Part shown: positions 25,832 through 34,542 of the stretch, in pieces
Position numbering within the stretch: the stretch's first letter is position 1
Layout of the letters: each line of letters opens with the position of its first letter
From: Leptospira ognonensis
Lineage (GTDB): Bacteria > Spirochaetota > Leptospiria > Leptospirales > Leptospiraceae
Assembly: GCF_004770745.1 (NCBI RefSeq)
Contig: NZ_RQGD01000039.1
Span: forward strand, 62,001-126,000
Reading direction: 5' to 3'
DNA: 64,000 nucleotides
Translations under genes and position numbers: made by a program
The notes under the pieces: generated by a model
Databases searched by the model: none
Seen by the model: only the letters and a program-made list of their open reading frames with translations
What the model was told of the DNA's origin: nothing

Positions 25832-27305
25832 AAATATAAACTTTCCGATTTCAAAATCACAGTTTATTAATTTTACAAAGTGTTCTAATTCATTTTACCT
25901 TCATAACCAAAATCTTATCGAGAAAACCAACACTCCGCACAGCGGATCCTTAGAATGGCCTGAATTTATCAATTTGTGTATGTCTTATTTTGAACATTCT
26001 GTTATCATTCCGAGAAGTTTGAGCAAAGACAGTCAAAAAAAAGAAACTCAGGAGGCTCTTGAAAACAAACATACCATTTTTGGAGGCTATTTTGAATCAG
26101 AAGAATATGCATCCTATATAGAATGCCTATCTCCCGATATCACTCGCGAAGGTTGGATCCTCTACGACTTCCGTCCTGTTAGTACCGCCAAACTTGATAT
26201 CATACGATCTTTGTACTTTCAAAAAAGATTACTCGAATCTTTAGGTGTTATCATCTCAGATGTAAAATTGATACGGATCAATTCCGAATACCAAATGACT
26301 GATAATCTCTTAGATCGTGATGCATTTCTAATCACCGAATCCTTATCTGAAAAATTGATAAAGGAATCAGGAAGATTCGAGGAAGTTTGGAATTTATTTC
26401 TCGCATATCAGACGAACCATATCTTCCCGTCAGTAGACGAGGTATATCCGACTTGCAAATCACCAAAGAGCTGTTACCAACCTGATGTTTGCTTTCAAGA
26501 GAGTCAGAGTTATGAAATATTTGATTTGAGAGAGGGGCATGAGCTTCCCAAAAAGCTATACCATATGGGGATCAAAACCTTTGAAGAAATCCCAGATGAG
26601 GAACTCAATCAGATTCAGAAAATTCAAAAAAATGCACACGTCTCTCAAAATACTCATTTTGACTCCAACCAAATGTCTGTTTTTTTAGAGGGCACCTCGG
26701 AGACTGTATGTTTTCTAGATTTTGAGTCTATCAATCCAACCATCCCGATTTTTCCGAACACCCGACCTTTCCAGCACATCCCGTTTCTATTTTCCTTGCA
26801 TATTTGGAATCCGATTTCCGATGAGTTACGTCACTTTACGTATTTGCATCCACCGGAGGAGGGAGATCCGAGAGAAAAGGTCCTAAAAGAGCTAACCTTG
26901 CTTATACCGAAAAACACTACGATTTTTTCGTTTAACGATTTTTTCGAAAAACAGATCATCTCTGATCTAATAAAGATTTTTCCTGAACACTCAGAGTTTT
27001 GGAATGCGATTCATCTAAATTTTAAAGATCTAGCACTCCCGTTTAAAAAATTCTGGATCTATTCCGCAAAACAGAAAGGTAAGGCTTCTCTAAAAGAGAT
27101 ACTCCCCGCATTCTCAGAGACCAATCATGTGGGCCTCTCGATTCGCGAGGGCCAGGATGCAAATTACCAGTATTTGAGATTATTAAAAAAGCAGGTGACA
27201 CAAGAAGAAAAAATTCGTGTTCTGGAAGATTTAGTAAGTTATTGCAAAATGGATACTTTTGGATTGTTTGTATTATATAAGATGATAAAAGAGAATCTAC
27301 ATTAA
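25821..27305 (+). CDS. DUF2779 protein, Cas4-like/RNase H-like nuclease candidate
   Basis: A 494-residue protein starting at a TTG inside the end of the WYL gene. The N-terminus ISKSQFINFTKCSNSFYL matches the opening helix and first Cys of Cas4/RecB-type PD-(D/E)XK nucleases. Further Cys residues at CKSPKSC...DVC (about 210-223) could complete an Fe-S cluster. The C-terminal half has CFLDFESINPTIPIF, then IFSFNDFFEK and LEDLVSYCKMDTFGLFVLY, resembling the DEDD exonuclease acidic motifs. The family has no firm function. No Cas1/Cas2 or CRISPR repeat is nearby. Confidence 0.7.
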   Translation: MPTKNINFPISKSQFINFTKCSNSFYLHNQNLIEKTNTPHSGSLEWPEFINLCMSYFEHSVIIPRSLSKDSQKKETQEALENKHTIFGGYFESEEYASYIECLSPDITREGWILYDFRPVSTAKLDIIRSLYFQKRLLESLGVIISDVKLIRINSEYQMTDNLLDRDAFLITESLSEKLIKESGRFEEVWNLFLAYQTNHIFPSVDEVYPTCKSPKSCYQPDVCFQESQSYEIFDLREGHELPKKLYHMGIKTFEEIPDEELNQIQKIQKNAHVSQNTHFDSNQMSVFLEGTSETVCFLDFESINPTIPIFPNTRPFQHIPFLFSLHIWNPISDELRHFTYLHPPEEGDPREKVLKELTLLIPKNTTIFSFNDFFEKQIISDLIKIFPEHSEFWNAIHLNFKDLALPFKKFWIYSAKQKGKASLKEILPAFSETNHVGLSIREGQDANYQYLRLLKKQVTQEEKIRVLEDLVSYCKMDTFGLFVLYKMIKENLH

Positions 27306-27308
27306 TCT

Positions 27309-28355
27309 ATGTTAGGCATCAAGCGTTCGCTGGCACACTTTGTATTTTCCCTACCTGAAAATTGGATTTATACACTTTTTGGTGGTGCTACCGTAGAAAA
27401 TGGGAACGCTCTAAATCCAAAATGCCAACTGGCTTGTAATGTAGCCCGTGTCCTTCCTAAGCTAGAAACTTTAACTCCACAAAAAGCCAGAAAGCTATTT
27501 GCGGAAAACATTCGAATCTTCGATGAAGATCCTATCCATGTAAGTCATATGGAAGATAAGTTAATTCCGACTCCTGCGGCATCTTTTATACCCTTTCGCC
27601 TATACAACGCACACCCACAAAAAGGAAATTTGCCCATCGTCATTTATTTCCATGGTGGTGGTCTCTCGATTGGATCTGTCGAAACACATGACGCTGTCTG
27701 TCGGCGTCTTGCCTACTATGCAAAGGTCATAGTCGCATCTGTTGACTACCGTCTAGCACCAGAACATCCCTATCCCAGCGCTATAGATGACTGTTTTCAG
27801 GCCTACAGATATATAAGAAACAGTGCTTACCTCCTGGGAGGTTCACCTTCCGCCATTGCCGTCGCGGGCGATAGTGCTGGTGGTTTACTTGCCACCGCCG
27901 TTTGCCTCCGCGCGAAAAAAGAAAAAATCCCTTTACCCGTTTTCCAAGCACTTCTCTACCCCATGACCGATGTTTCGCGAGAATCTGAGTCCTACGAGAC
28001 ATTTGGCGAGAAATACATTCTTACGAGAGCTACAATGCGTTGGTTCATACAAAATTTTACGCCCAATGTGGCCGACAGAACGCATGCCTATAATTCCCCG
28101 CTCACCCTTGATCCCAAAGAATTGAAGGGAATGCCACCCGCCTACCTGGCCACCGCCGGTTTTGATCCTCTGCGAGATGAAGGAGATGCCTATGCACAAG
28201 CTCTGGAATCGGCCGGGGTAAAGGTCCAGCACAGGCACTTTTCCAGCCTACTTCACGGATATTTGCAAATGGTAGGTCTCATTTCAGCTGCAAAAGAGGC
28301 AGAAACCGACTTCCACCAGGCGATTCTTTCTTTTTTTACTTCCAGAAAATTCTAG
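27309..28355 (+). CDS. alpha/beta hydrolase, HSL-family esterase/lipase
   Basis: A 348-residue carboxylesterase of the hormone-sensitive-lipase group. The oxyanion motif FHGGGLSIG is at about residue 113, the nucleophile elbow GDSAGG at about 187 (Ser189), the acid in DPLRDEG at about 284 and His in HGYLQ at about 316, so the triad is complete. It hydrolyses short to medium acyl esters, probably in the cytoplasm or at the inner membrane, since no clear signal peptide is present. It starts 3 bases after the DUF2779 stop but has no obvious functional tie to it. Confidence 0.88.
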   Translation: MLGIKRSLAHFVFSLPENWIYTLFGGATVENGNALNPKCQLACNVARVLPKLETLTPQKARKLFAENIRIFDEDPIHVSHMEDKLIPTPAASFIPFRLYNAHPQKGNLPIVIYFHGGGLSIGSVETHDAVCRRLAYYAKVIVASVDYRLAPEHPYPSAIDDCFQAYRYIRNSAYLLGGSPSAIAVAGDSAGGLLATAVCLRAKKEKIPLPVFQALLYPMTDVSRESESYETFGEKYILTRATMRWFIQNFTPNVADRTHAYNSPLTLDPKELKGMPPAYLATAGFDPLRDEGDAYAQALESAGVKVQHRHFSSLLHGYLQMVGLISAAKEAETDFHQAILSFFTSRKF

Positions 28356-28422
28356 TCGAAGCATTCAAGTATCGACAGCAAAATTTACGATACTATAAAG
28401 GAATGAAAGTTCGAGGTATGTC

Positions 28423-29238
28423 ATGACTCACTCTTCTCGCGTATTACTCATTGTTCTAATTTCGTTATTCTTTGCTTTTACTCAAAGCTTTGCAGAAAAG
28501 CCTGCTTCCTTGACTTTAAAAGATCGGGAAACGCAAAAGCAGATCGATTTGCAAAGATCTAATGGTTTTTCCGATAACGAAATTGACACAATCCATGCTA
28601 CGATCTCAGAACATTTGAAAAAAATGAAAAAATTGCAGGATCTAGGTGTGGACAAAACGGCTGCGCAGTTTCTAGGCCAAACTCCTGATACAGTAAAAGA
28701 ATTATTTTTAACAGATGCAGAAGGGAAACTTTATCTCGAATTTAAACTTCCACAAGGTCAATCCTATATCGATTGGCCAAAAGTATATTTATATGATGGA
28801 GTTGCTTTCATCTACCCTAACAAAGATTTTACGGAACTAGATAAAATCATGCTGATGTTCAAAAGAGTCAATGCTGATGGAACGATCTATGTGAAAGAAA
28901 TGCGCCGTCTCATCAACCCTTCCCCAAAATCACAAAGTACCGAGAAAGATGAGAAGGGTGAATTCAAACTCGACGTAAACTCAGACATCCAACTCGAATA
29001 TTATCAGGCACTAACATCTGATACAGTTTGGCCAAATGTGCCCGTACAAAAAGCAACCCCCGCTATTTCTATGGTTCTCAACGATGCAAAAGATCCGTTG
29101 CCTTATGATAAACAAAAACATATTATGTTAACTTATAAGAAGATGATTAGAAAGGTAAGTAAGTTCACCTATCGAAAACTTCGAAATATGGAACTAGACC
29201 AAAAACAATTGATCACTAAAATCGTAGAGTTTAATTAG
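28423..29238 (+). CDS. exported protein of unknown function
   Basis: A 271-residue product with a cleavable signal peptide (VLLIVLISLFFAFTQSFA-E) and no lipobox. The mature protein begins with a charged helical region (about 30-90), then strands around LYLEFKLPQGQSYIDWPKVYLYDGVAFIYP, and a basic C-terminus (YKKMIRKVSKFTYRKLRN). GAGG precedes the ATG. No recognised domain. The TAG stop shares 4 bases with the converging small gene at 29235. Confidence 0.65.
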   Translation: MTHSSRVLLIVLISLFFAFTQSFAEKPASLTLKDRETQKQIDLQRSNGFSDNEIDTIHATISEHLKKMKKLQDLGVDKTAAQFLGQTPDTVKELFLTDAEGKLYLEFKLPQGQSYIDWPKVYLYDGVAFIYPNKDFTELDKIMLMFKRVNADGTIYVKEMRRLINPSPKSQSTEKDEKGEFKLDVNSDIQLEYYQALTSDTVWPNVPVQKATPAISMVLNDAKDPLPYDKQKHIMLTYKKMIRKVSKFTYRKLRNMELDQKQLITKIVEFN

Positions 29239-29465
29239 GCTTGGGCTTGTTGCTGTTGGCGTTTTTTTAAGAGTTGTGAAATCGTCTGTTCCTCGGTGAC
29301 ATACTTTCGTTTGAGATAAGAAATCGCATTATTGATAAACCTAGGAACGTGTTTATCCGCATCTAATAAGTCTAGCTTCGTTTGCATCAACTCATCAATG
29401 GTTGCCAAAGCCAGTTTTCTCTGGCTTTGGTGTAGTTCGAAATCGTCTTCTTCATCAATAATCAT
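29235..29465 (-). CDS. small conserved-looking cytoplasmic protein
   Basis: A 76-residue charged, helical protein with a Gln-rich C-terminus (KKRQQQQAQA) and no membrane segment. It starts 2 bases after the stop of the transporter gene upstream on the same strand, which supports it being real and co-transcribed. The segment VPRFINNAISYLKRKYVTEEQTI suggests a helical interaction module. Function unknown. Confidence 0.55.
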   Translation of the reverse strand: MIIDEEDDFELHQSQRKLALATIDELMQTKLDLLDADKHVPRFINNAISYLKRKYVTEEQTISQLLKKRQQQQAQA

Positions 29466-29467
29466 TT

Positions 29468-30817
29468 TTATTCTTGAAACTGATTCGCGGCTTCGACTCC
29501 TCTTTTCTCATTTACAAACAGATTGATGAGAAGGGAAATCACGTAAAAGAATCCTACAACAAGAAACGCATTTCTCAGTGATACGATGGTTTGGATGTAG
29601 CCAAATAAAAACAAGCCGACGGCAGCAGCAATTTTTCCTGACAATCCCCACATACCAAAGAATTCACCTGATTTTGCCTCTGGTGAAAAAATCCCAACCA
29701 TGGCTCGTGAGGCAGACTGCGTGGATCCGAGACCCATTCCTGCCAATGAGGAGATAAAAACGAAAACCCATTGGACGGTCCATTCTTTCCCAAAAACAAA
29801 ATTTAAGGCAGCGGTTACGTCTTGTACGAAATAGATCAGAGCGCAAACGGCAATCCATAAAACAAGCGTTAGATTGAAGGTCTTTTTCGCTCCAATATTG
29901 TCTTGGACCACACCGAAGGCCAAGGCACCAATTGCCGCAGAAATCTGAATGAAAATAAACATGACTTGTTTGTGTTGAGCTTCAATATGAATTTCTTGGG
30001 ATCCATAGATAAAGGCAAAGGAAATAGCGATCGCAAGAGCTGCCATCGTAAAGAAAAGGGAGACAAGATAGATCATAAGGTCTTTAAATCGACTCGCGTC
30101 TTTTAAAGTTGTGACAACGCGATCTAAACCAACTTTCAAATAATTTACACTTGGCTTATGTCCCAGAGGAAGGTGCGGTTCTTTTAAAAACAAAAAAGTC
30201 GGAATGGCAGCAACCAAAAAGAAGACTGCTGTATACGGACCAACGAGTTTCAAATTTTCGTAATTTGCTAACGTGTAATCACCGAGAGTCGTAGCAAGCA
30301 CCACAGAACCAATCCCGCCAAAGTAGCCAATCCCCCAAGCATAGCCCGAAATTTTACCCAAATCTTCTTTGGCTCCCAGAGTCGGAAGAAAACTAGAGGC
30401 AAAATTTTCACCGGATGCGAAAAAGAAGTTCGATATGGCTACGAGGATAAATCCTAACCAAATCATACCAGGGTTTACATAGTATAACATAAAAGTAGCG
30501 ATGATGCAACCGATGTAGCTGATAAAAAGGAATAGCTTTTTGGTGGAAGAAAAATCCGTAATGGCTCCAAAGATAGGACCTGTTAGCACCACGAAAAGAT
30601 AAGAAAGTGCGAGAGACCAGGCCCAAAGAGAATTTCCATGCTGAAATGGATTCACTGAATTTGGATCAGAAGGGACTACAAGTTGTGTGAATATTTCACA
30701 ATAAACAACGCTGATAATCACGGTCGTGTAAGACGAATTCGCGAAGTCAAACATACACCAACCGAAGATTTCACGATTCCGATTTTTTTTCCTTTCCGGG
30801 CTTAGCTCATGTGCCAT
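29468..30817 (-). CDS. UMF1/Atg22-like MFS transporter
   Basis: A 449-residue membrane protein with about 12 hydrophobic segments. The start NREIFGWCMFDFANSSYTTV is the diagnostic opening of the UMF1 (Atg22-like) branch of the major facilitator superfamily. Also visible is GPIFGAITDFSSTKK in the loop 2-3 region and GLGSTQSASRAMVGIFSPE, typical of the second half. Eukaryotic Atg22 exports amino acids from vacuoles; bacterial substrates are unknown. The small 76-aa gene is attached downstream. Divergent from the BFD-type ferredoxin gene. Confidence 0.85.
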   Translation of the reverse strand: MAHELSPERKKNRNREIFGWCMFDFANSSYTTVIISVVYCEIFTQLVVPSDPNSVNPFQHGNSLWAWSLALSYLFVVLTGPIFGAITDFSSTKKLFLFISYIGCIIATFMLYYVNPGMIWLGFILVAISNFFFASGENFASSFLPTLGAKEDLGKISGYAWGIGYFGGIGSVVLATTLGDYTLANYENLKLVGPYTAVFFLVAAIPTFLFLKEPHLPLGHKPSVNYLKVGLDRVVTTLKDASRFKDLMIYLVSLFFTMAALAIAISFAFIYGSQEIHIEAQHKQVMFIFIQISAAIGALAFGVVQDNIGAKKTFNLTLVLWIAVCALIYFVQDVTAALNFVFGKEWTVQWVFVFISSLAGMGLGSTQSASRAMVGIFSPEAKSGEFFGMWGLSGKIAAAVGLFLFGYIQTIVSLRNAFLVVGFFYVISLLINLFVNEKRGVEAANQFQE

Positions 30818-30886
30818 AGACTTTCCTAGTTTTTTTCCTTAACTGAAATAATTAAAGAGTTTCCCCCTATTTGAATTTTCTGTCAA

Positions 30887-31129
30887 ATGATTAGTGCAAT
30901 CGTGGAAGAAGGAATTGATTTAAATTCACTGATGCGACCCAAACGGGTCTGCCTATGTCGTATGGTGACTGAAAAAGAATTAGTAGACGCCATACGAGAG
31001 GGCGCCCATACTCTTGAGGAAATACGAGAAAAGACAAGAGCCACCACAGGCTGCGGTACATGCTCCATACAGGTCTACCACATCCTCCAAAGGGAATTGA
31101 AAAATCTCTCCGTTAGGAAGAATGAATGA
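30887..31129 (+). CDS. BFD-like [2Fe-2S]-binding protein
   Basis: An 80-residue protein of the bacterioferritin-associated ferredoxin type. Four Cys residues occur as VCLCRMVTEKELVDAI and TTGCGTCS, the C-x-C ... C-x2-C arrangement that binds one [2Fe-2S] cluster in the helix-turn-helix Fer2_BFD fold. Bfd proteins give electrons to bacterioferritin or serve as domains of oxidoreductases. No bacterioferritin is adjacent. The stop overlaps the next gene (ATGA), linking it to a RibD-like reductase for which it could be an electron carrier. Confidence 0.8.
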   Translation: MISAIVEEGIDLNSLMRPKRVCLCRMVTEKELVDAIREGAHTLEEIREKTRATTGCGTCSIQVYHILQRELKNLSVRKNE

Positions 31130-31767
31130 AGTTATCGATTAACATGGCTATGACCCTGGATGGAAAAGTGGTTCGTCCCGACGGGCGATGGTATGGCCTC
31201 ACATCGAAAGAAGACAAATTGCAAATGGATGTCTATCGTTCTCAATCGGATGCCATCATCTTAGGTAAAAATTCCGTGATCAATGACAACCCGGTTGTGA
31301 AAATCCGCGCCTTCCCCAATGCCTTAAACCCAAGGCCTGTGATCCTGATCCGAAATGGGACACTCCCGACTGACAAACATGTCTTTGAGGAATCAGACCA
31401 CATTCCTCTTGTTATTTGTACAAAAAACAATTTGAAAGAAATCAAAGCTGATCTAGAAAACCGAGCAGAGATCTTCGCTCTGGATTCGACGGACCTTGAC
31501 CCAAAAAAAGTGACAGGCATTTTGAAGCGAAAAGGTTACAAGAATGTGCTTCTGGAAGGTGGTCCGAAACTTAACTACTCTTTTCTTGATGGAGATCTGG
31601 TAGACAGGATTTATCTAACACTTGTTCCCTTTGTTATCGGAAAAAATGGACTTGCTGGCATTGCAGACGGAACCTCCGCTATGGCTGGTTTTGATGAAAG
31701 GGAATGGGTATTAAAGAATTCCGTTTCAAAAGGAAATGAGATCTTTCTAACGTACGATCGGCGGTAA
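31126..31767 (+). CDS. RibD C-terminal-like reductase (DHFR fold)
   Basis: A 213-residue single-domain protein of the RibD_C family. SINMAMTLDGKVV at the start, SDAIILGKNSVINDNP, and LLEGGPKLNYSFL are the nucleotide- and substrate-binding motifs found in the riboflavin-pathway pyrimidine reductase. The deaminase half of RibD is absent. The family reduces 5-amino-6-ribosylaminopyrimidinone phosphate with NADPH, but stand-alone members can have other substrates. It is coupled to the upstream BFD-like protein by a 4-base overlap. Confidence 0.82.
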   Translation: MKLSINMAMTLDGKVVRPDGRWYGLTSKEDKLQMDVYRSQSDAIILGKNSVINDNPVVKIRAFPNALNPRPVILIRNGTLPTDKHVFEESDHIPLVICTKNNLKEIKADLENRAEIFALDSTDLDPKKVTGILKRKGYKNVLLEGGPKLNYSFLDGDLVDRIYLTLVPFVIGKNGLAGIADGTSAMAGFDEREWVLKNSVSKGNEIFLTYDRR

Positions 31768-31773
31768 TGCAGA

Positions 31774-32550
31774 ATGATGCCCATATTTTTTATCGGACAT
31801 GGCAGTCCTATGAATGCCATTTTAGATACCGAATTTTCAAGATCCTGGAGTGAACTCAAAGAAACGATACCGAAACCGAAAGCGATTCTTTGTATCTCTG
31901 CACATTGGTTGACTCACCAAACTTCGATTACGTCAAATGAATTCCCTCCGACAATCCATGACTTCGGCGGTTTCCCAAAAGAATTATTCGAAGTGGAATA
32001 TCCAGTACCTGGAGATAAGGAATATTCACTGAAGATCGCAGATGATTTGAAATCATTTCAATGCAAACCAGATGACTCCTGGGGTCTGGATCACGGGACA
32101 TGGAGCATTCTCAAACACATTTATCCCAAGGCAGAGATTCCCGTCATTCAGTTGAGTATCAAAAATACCACTGATGGTCGCTATCATTTTGAGTTAGGTA
32201 AAGCACTGCATTATTTACGTGAACAGAATGTTCTAATTCTCGGAAGTGGCAATTTGATTCATAATTTAGGCTTGGTAGATTGGAGCAAGATGCACCATCC
32301 TAACTTTGGGTACGATTGGGCCATTCGAGCCAATGAACTTTTTAAATCACTGATCCTATCTCGCGAAGAAGAAAAACTGATCAACTACCAATCTTTAGGA
32401 AAGGACGCCAATCTCGCCATGCCTACACCGGAGCACTTTCTACCCTTCTTATACATATTGGGTGCCAGTACAGTCGATGATCCTGTTCAGATTTTTAATG
32501 ACCAACTTGTCATGGGATCTCTCAATATGACCTCGGTTAGATACGGCTAA
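31774..32550 (+). CDS. ygiD: class III extradiol dioxygenase, YgiD/DODA type
   Basis: A 258-residue LigB-superfamily protein. Metal-binding and catalytic residues are in FFIGHGSPMNAI (His8), ISAHWLTHQTS, the DSWGLDHGTWSILKHIYP motif typical of 4,5-DOPA dioxygenase-like enzymes, and LGSGNLIHNLG. These cleave catechol-like rings using Fe(II) or Zn(II). The physiological substrate in bacteria is uncertain. The ORF opens with two ATGs (31774, 31777). It follows the RibD-like gene by 6 bases, suggesting the same transcript. Confidence 0.88.
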   Translation: MMPIFFIGHGSPMNAILDTEFSRSWSELKETIPKPKAILCISAHWLTHQTSITSNEFPPTIHDFGGFPKELFEVEYPVPGDKEYSLKIADDLKSFQCKPDDSWGLDHGTWSILKHIYPKAEIPVIQLSIKNTTDGRYHFELGKALHYLREQNVLILGSGNLIHNLGLVDWSKMHHPNFGYDWAIRANELFKSLILSREEEKLINYQSLGKDANLAMPTPEHFLPFLYILGASTVDDPVQIFNDQLVMGSLNMTSVRYG

Positions 32551-32617
32551 AAGATTCTAACTTGACGAATCCCATCCTCTCATAAAATCTTTTGAATACA
32601 AACATTCCGAGGAACAA

Positions 32618-33058
32618 ATGAATCTCTTTTATAAACTTCTATCCACTAACAAAGATATTTCGCTCCTGATTATCCGATTAACGCTTGGACTCGTCATCCT
32701 TCCTCACGGTGCTCAAAAGGTTCTAGGATCTTTTGGTGGTTACGGATTTGAAGGGACCATGAATTTTTTTACGACTCAGCTCGGCATTTCTCCAGTATTT
32801 GCACTTCTCGCCATAGCCGCCGAATTTTTTGGATCCATTGGTCTTATCCTTGGACTTTTTACACGTGTTGCCGCCTTCGGTATTTTTGTCACGATGCTTG
32901 TTGCGGCAGTTCTCGTCCATAGCCCGAATGGGTTTTTCTTAACCAACAATGGATACGAATTTCATATCTTAGCATTGGGACTAGCCTTGCCTTTAATTCT
33001 GAAAGGGGCAGGTTCATGCTCGCTGGATGATTATCTCATTTCAAAAATGGACAATTGA
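32618..33058 (+). CDS. DoxX family membrane protein
   Basis: A 146-residue protein with four transmembrane segments. The N-terminal helix RLTLGLVILPHGAQKVLG and the following FFGSIGLILGLFTRVAAFG are typical of DoxX/DoxD proteins, which are linked to quinone-related redox or detoxification in other bacteria. AGGA lies ahead of the ATG. The stop is 17 bases before the lpxD ATG, and an in-frame TTG of lpxD overlaps it. Confidence 0.88.
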   Translation: MNLFYKLLSTNKDISLLIIRLTLGLVILPHGAQKVLGSFGGYGFEGTMNFFTTQLGISPVFALLAIAAEFFGSIGLILGLFTRVAAFGIFVTMLVAAVLVHSPNGFFLTNNGYEFHILALGLALPLILKGAGSCSLDDYLISKMDN

Positions 33059-33075
33059 TCCAGGGTAAGATTCAA

Positions 33076-34137
33076 ATGAACAACATTAAATTAAACGCTC
33101 TCTCAGAACTGATTGAAAATTCCAAACTCGTAAACTGTCCTGATTTAAATGCAGAAGTCAGGCAAGTCCTCCCACTCGGTGCTGATGCCAAAAACTTCGT
33201 CTCCTTTGTTTCAAGCAAAGCATTCGTGAAGGAAGCTAAATCATCGAAAGCTACACTACTTGTCGTGAACGCAGAATTAGCCGAAGGTTTACCCGAAAAA
33301 CCAATGTTAGTCGTTCCTAACGTTGAACTTACATTGATAAAAATCCTACATCACTTTTTTCCTTTGGAAGTCTCGAATGGAACTCATTCGCCAAATGCGA
33401 TCATAGCCAAATCTGCCAAGATTGGAGCCAATACGCAGGTTGGAAATTTTGTAACGATTGGTGAAAATGTTGTGATTGGTGATCATTGCATCATTGCCGA
33501 TGGTGTAAAAATTGAACGTGATGTAAAAATCGGCAACCATTCCAAAATTGGGATGAATTGTGTGATCTTTCATGGCACAGAAATCGGTGATAACTTTTTA
33601 TCCTTCGGCAATTCCACGTTTGGTGGCGATGGCTTCGGCTTTACTTTCTTAAATGGAAAACACAACAAACTTCCTCAAGTTGGGAAAGTAATCATCGGAA
33701 ATGATGTAGAATTTGGCTCGAATTGCACAATTGACCGCGGTGCCTTGACGGACACTGTAGTTGGGAACGGATGTAAATTTGATAACATGGTTCACATTGC
33801 TCATAATTGCAAAATCGGGGATCACGTGATCATAGCAGGTCAATCTGGACTCGCAGGAAGTGTCACGCTAGGAAATCATGTTCTGATCGGAGGAGCGTGC
33901 GCCATTAGCGATCATATAACGCTCGTAGATGGGACGATTATAGCTGGAGGAACAAGCCTTCGTACCTCACCAAAAGCAAAAGATGTTTATATCGGATGGG
34001 ATTTAGGTTTAAATTATCCAGACTTTCAAAAATACCGCGTGAACATCAAAAATGTTGTGAACTTAAATAAATGGATCAAACGCATTAAAGACATCGAAAA
34101 AAAAGTTGGTATCGAAGCTGAGGAAGGAAAGGATTAA
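33076..34137 (+). CDS. lpxD: UDP-3-O-(3-hydroxyacyl)glucosamine N-acyltransferase
   Basis: A 353-residue LpxD from the ATG at 33076 (GGGTAAG 8-14 bases upstream; a TTG at 33055 overlaps the doxX stop). It adds the N-linked hydroxyacyl chain in lipid A synthesis. The N-terminal uridine-binding domain spans about 1-100. A left-handed beta-helix of hexapeptide repeats follows (IGANTQVGNFVTIGENVVIG and many more). The catalytic His region is MVHIAHNCKIGDHV (about 240-252). The C-terminal helix has NLNKWIKRIKDIEKK. Leptospira makes an unusual amide-rich lipid A and carries several lpxD-like genes. Confidence 0.9.
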   Translation: MNNIKLNALSELIENSKLVNCPDLNAEVRQVLPLGADAKNFVSFVSSKAFVKEAKSSKATLLVVNAELAEGLPEKPMLVVPNVELTLIKILHHFFPLEVSNGTHSPNAIIAKSAKIGANTQVGNFVTIGENVVIGDHCIIADGVKIERDVKIGNHSKIGMNCVIFHGTEIGDNFLSFGNSTFGGDGFGFTFLNGKHNKLPQVGKVIIGNDVEFGSNCTIDRGALTDTVVGNGCKFDNMVHIAHNCKIGDHVIIAGQSGLAGSVTLGNHVLIGGACAISDHITLVDGTIIAGGTSLRTSPKAKDVYIGWDLGLNYPDFQKYRVNIKNVVNLNKWIKRIKDIEKKVGIEAEEGKD

Positions 34138-34140
34138 GGT

Positions 34141-34542
34141 TTAATCACTTTCCGTTTCCGATCTAAGGAAGAGATTTATTTTTTCTTCTACGAGCTGCCT
34201 GATTTGCCCTTCCAAATTTTCTATGGGAGATCCTTCCGGAGTTTCCCATAGAAACCTTTCTCCCTCATACTTGCCTAAACTAAGATAAAAAATAGGTGGT
34301 GGATTTTTTTTACCTGGAAAATCACCTGCTAACCGTAAGGTCATAGAACCCATTTCCGAGACAACCCATTCAAATTTGTGATTTGAGGACTCCATCAACC
34401 ATCGGATCGGAAAATTTTCTTCCAATTCCATAGCCTCCCCCATTCTGGCATTCGGATACATTTTGATAAGTTTTTTTGCGATCTCATACGAAATCTGAGA
34501 GAGTGTGGAAAAATCAGACAACGCCATCGGAAGCTTTTTCAT
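34141..34542 (-). CDS. cytoplasmic protein of unknown function
   Basis: A 133-residue soluble protein without a signal peptide. It starts with a helix (LSQISYEIAKKLIKMYP), then strands (HKFEWVVSEMGSMTLRLAG), and ends with a long acidic helix. The start overlaps the stop of the lipoprotein gene upstream by 4 bases, so the pair is translationally coupled. Convergent with lpxD with only 3 bases between stops, leaving no room for a terminator. No family recognised. Confidence 0.6.
   Translation of the reverse strand: MKKLPMALSDFSTLSQISYEIAKKLIKMYPNARMGEAMELEENFPIRWLMESSNHKFEWVVSEMGSMTLRLAGDFPGKKNPPPIFYLSLGKYEGERFLWETPEGSPIENLEGQIRQLVEEKINLFLRSETESD

Noticed and set aside
25821..27305. DUF2779 gene as a CRISPR cas4
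   Set aside because: No repeats, Cas1/Cas2 or other cas genes in the window; the C-terminal half is not part of Cas4.
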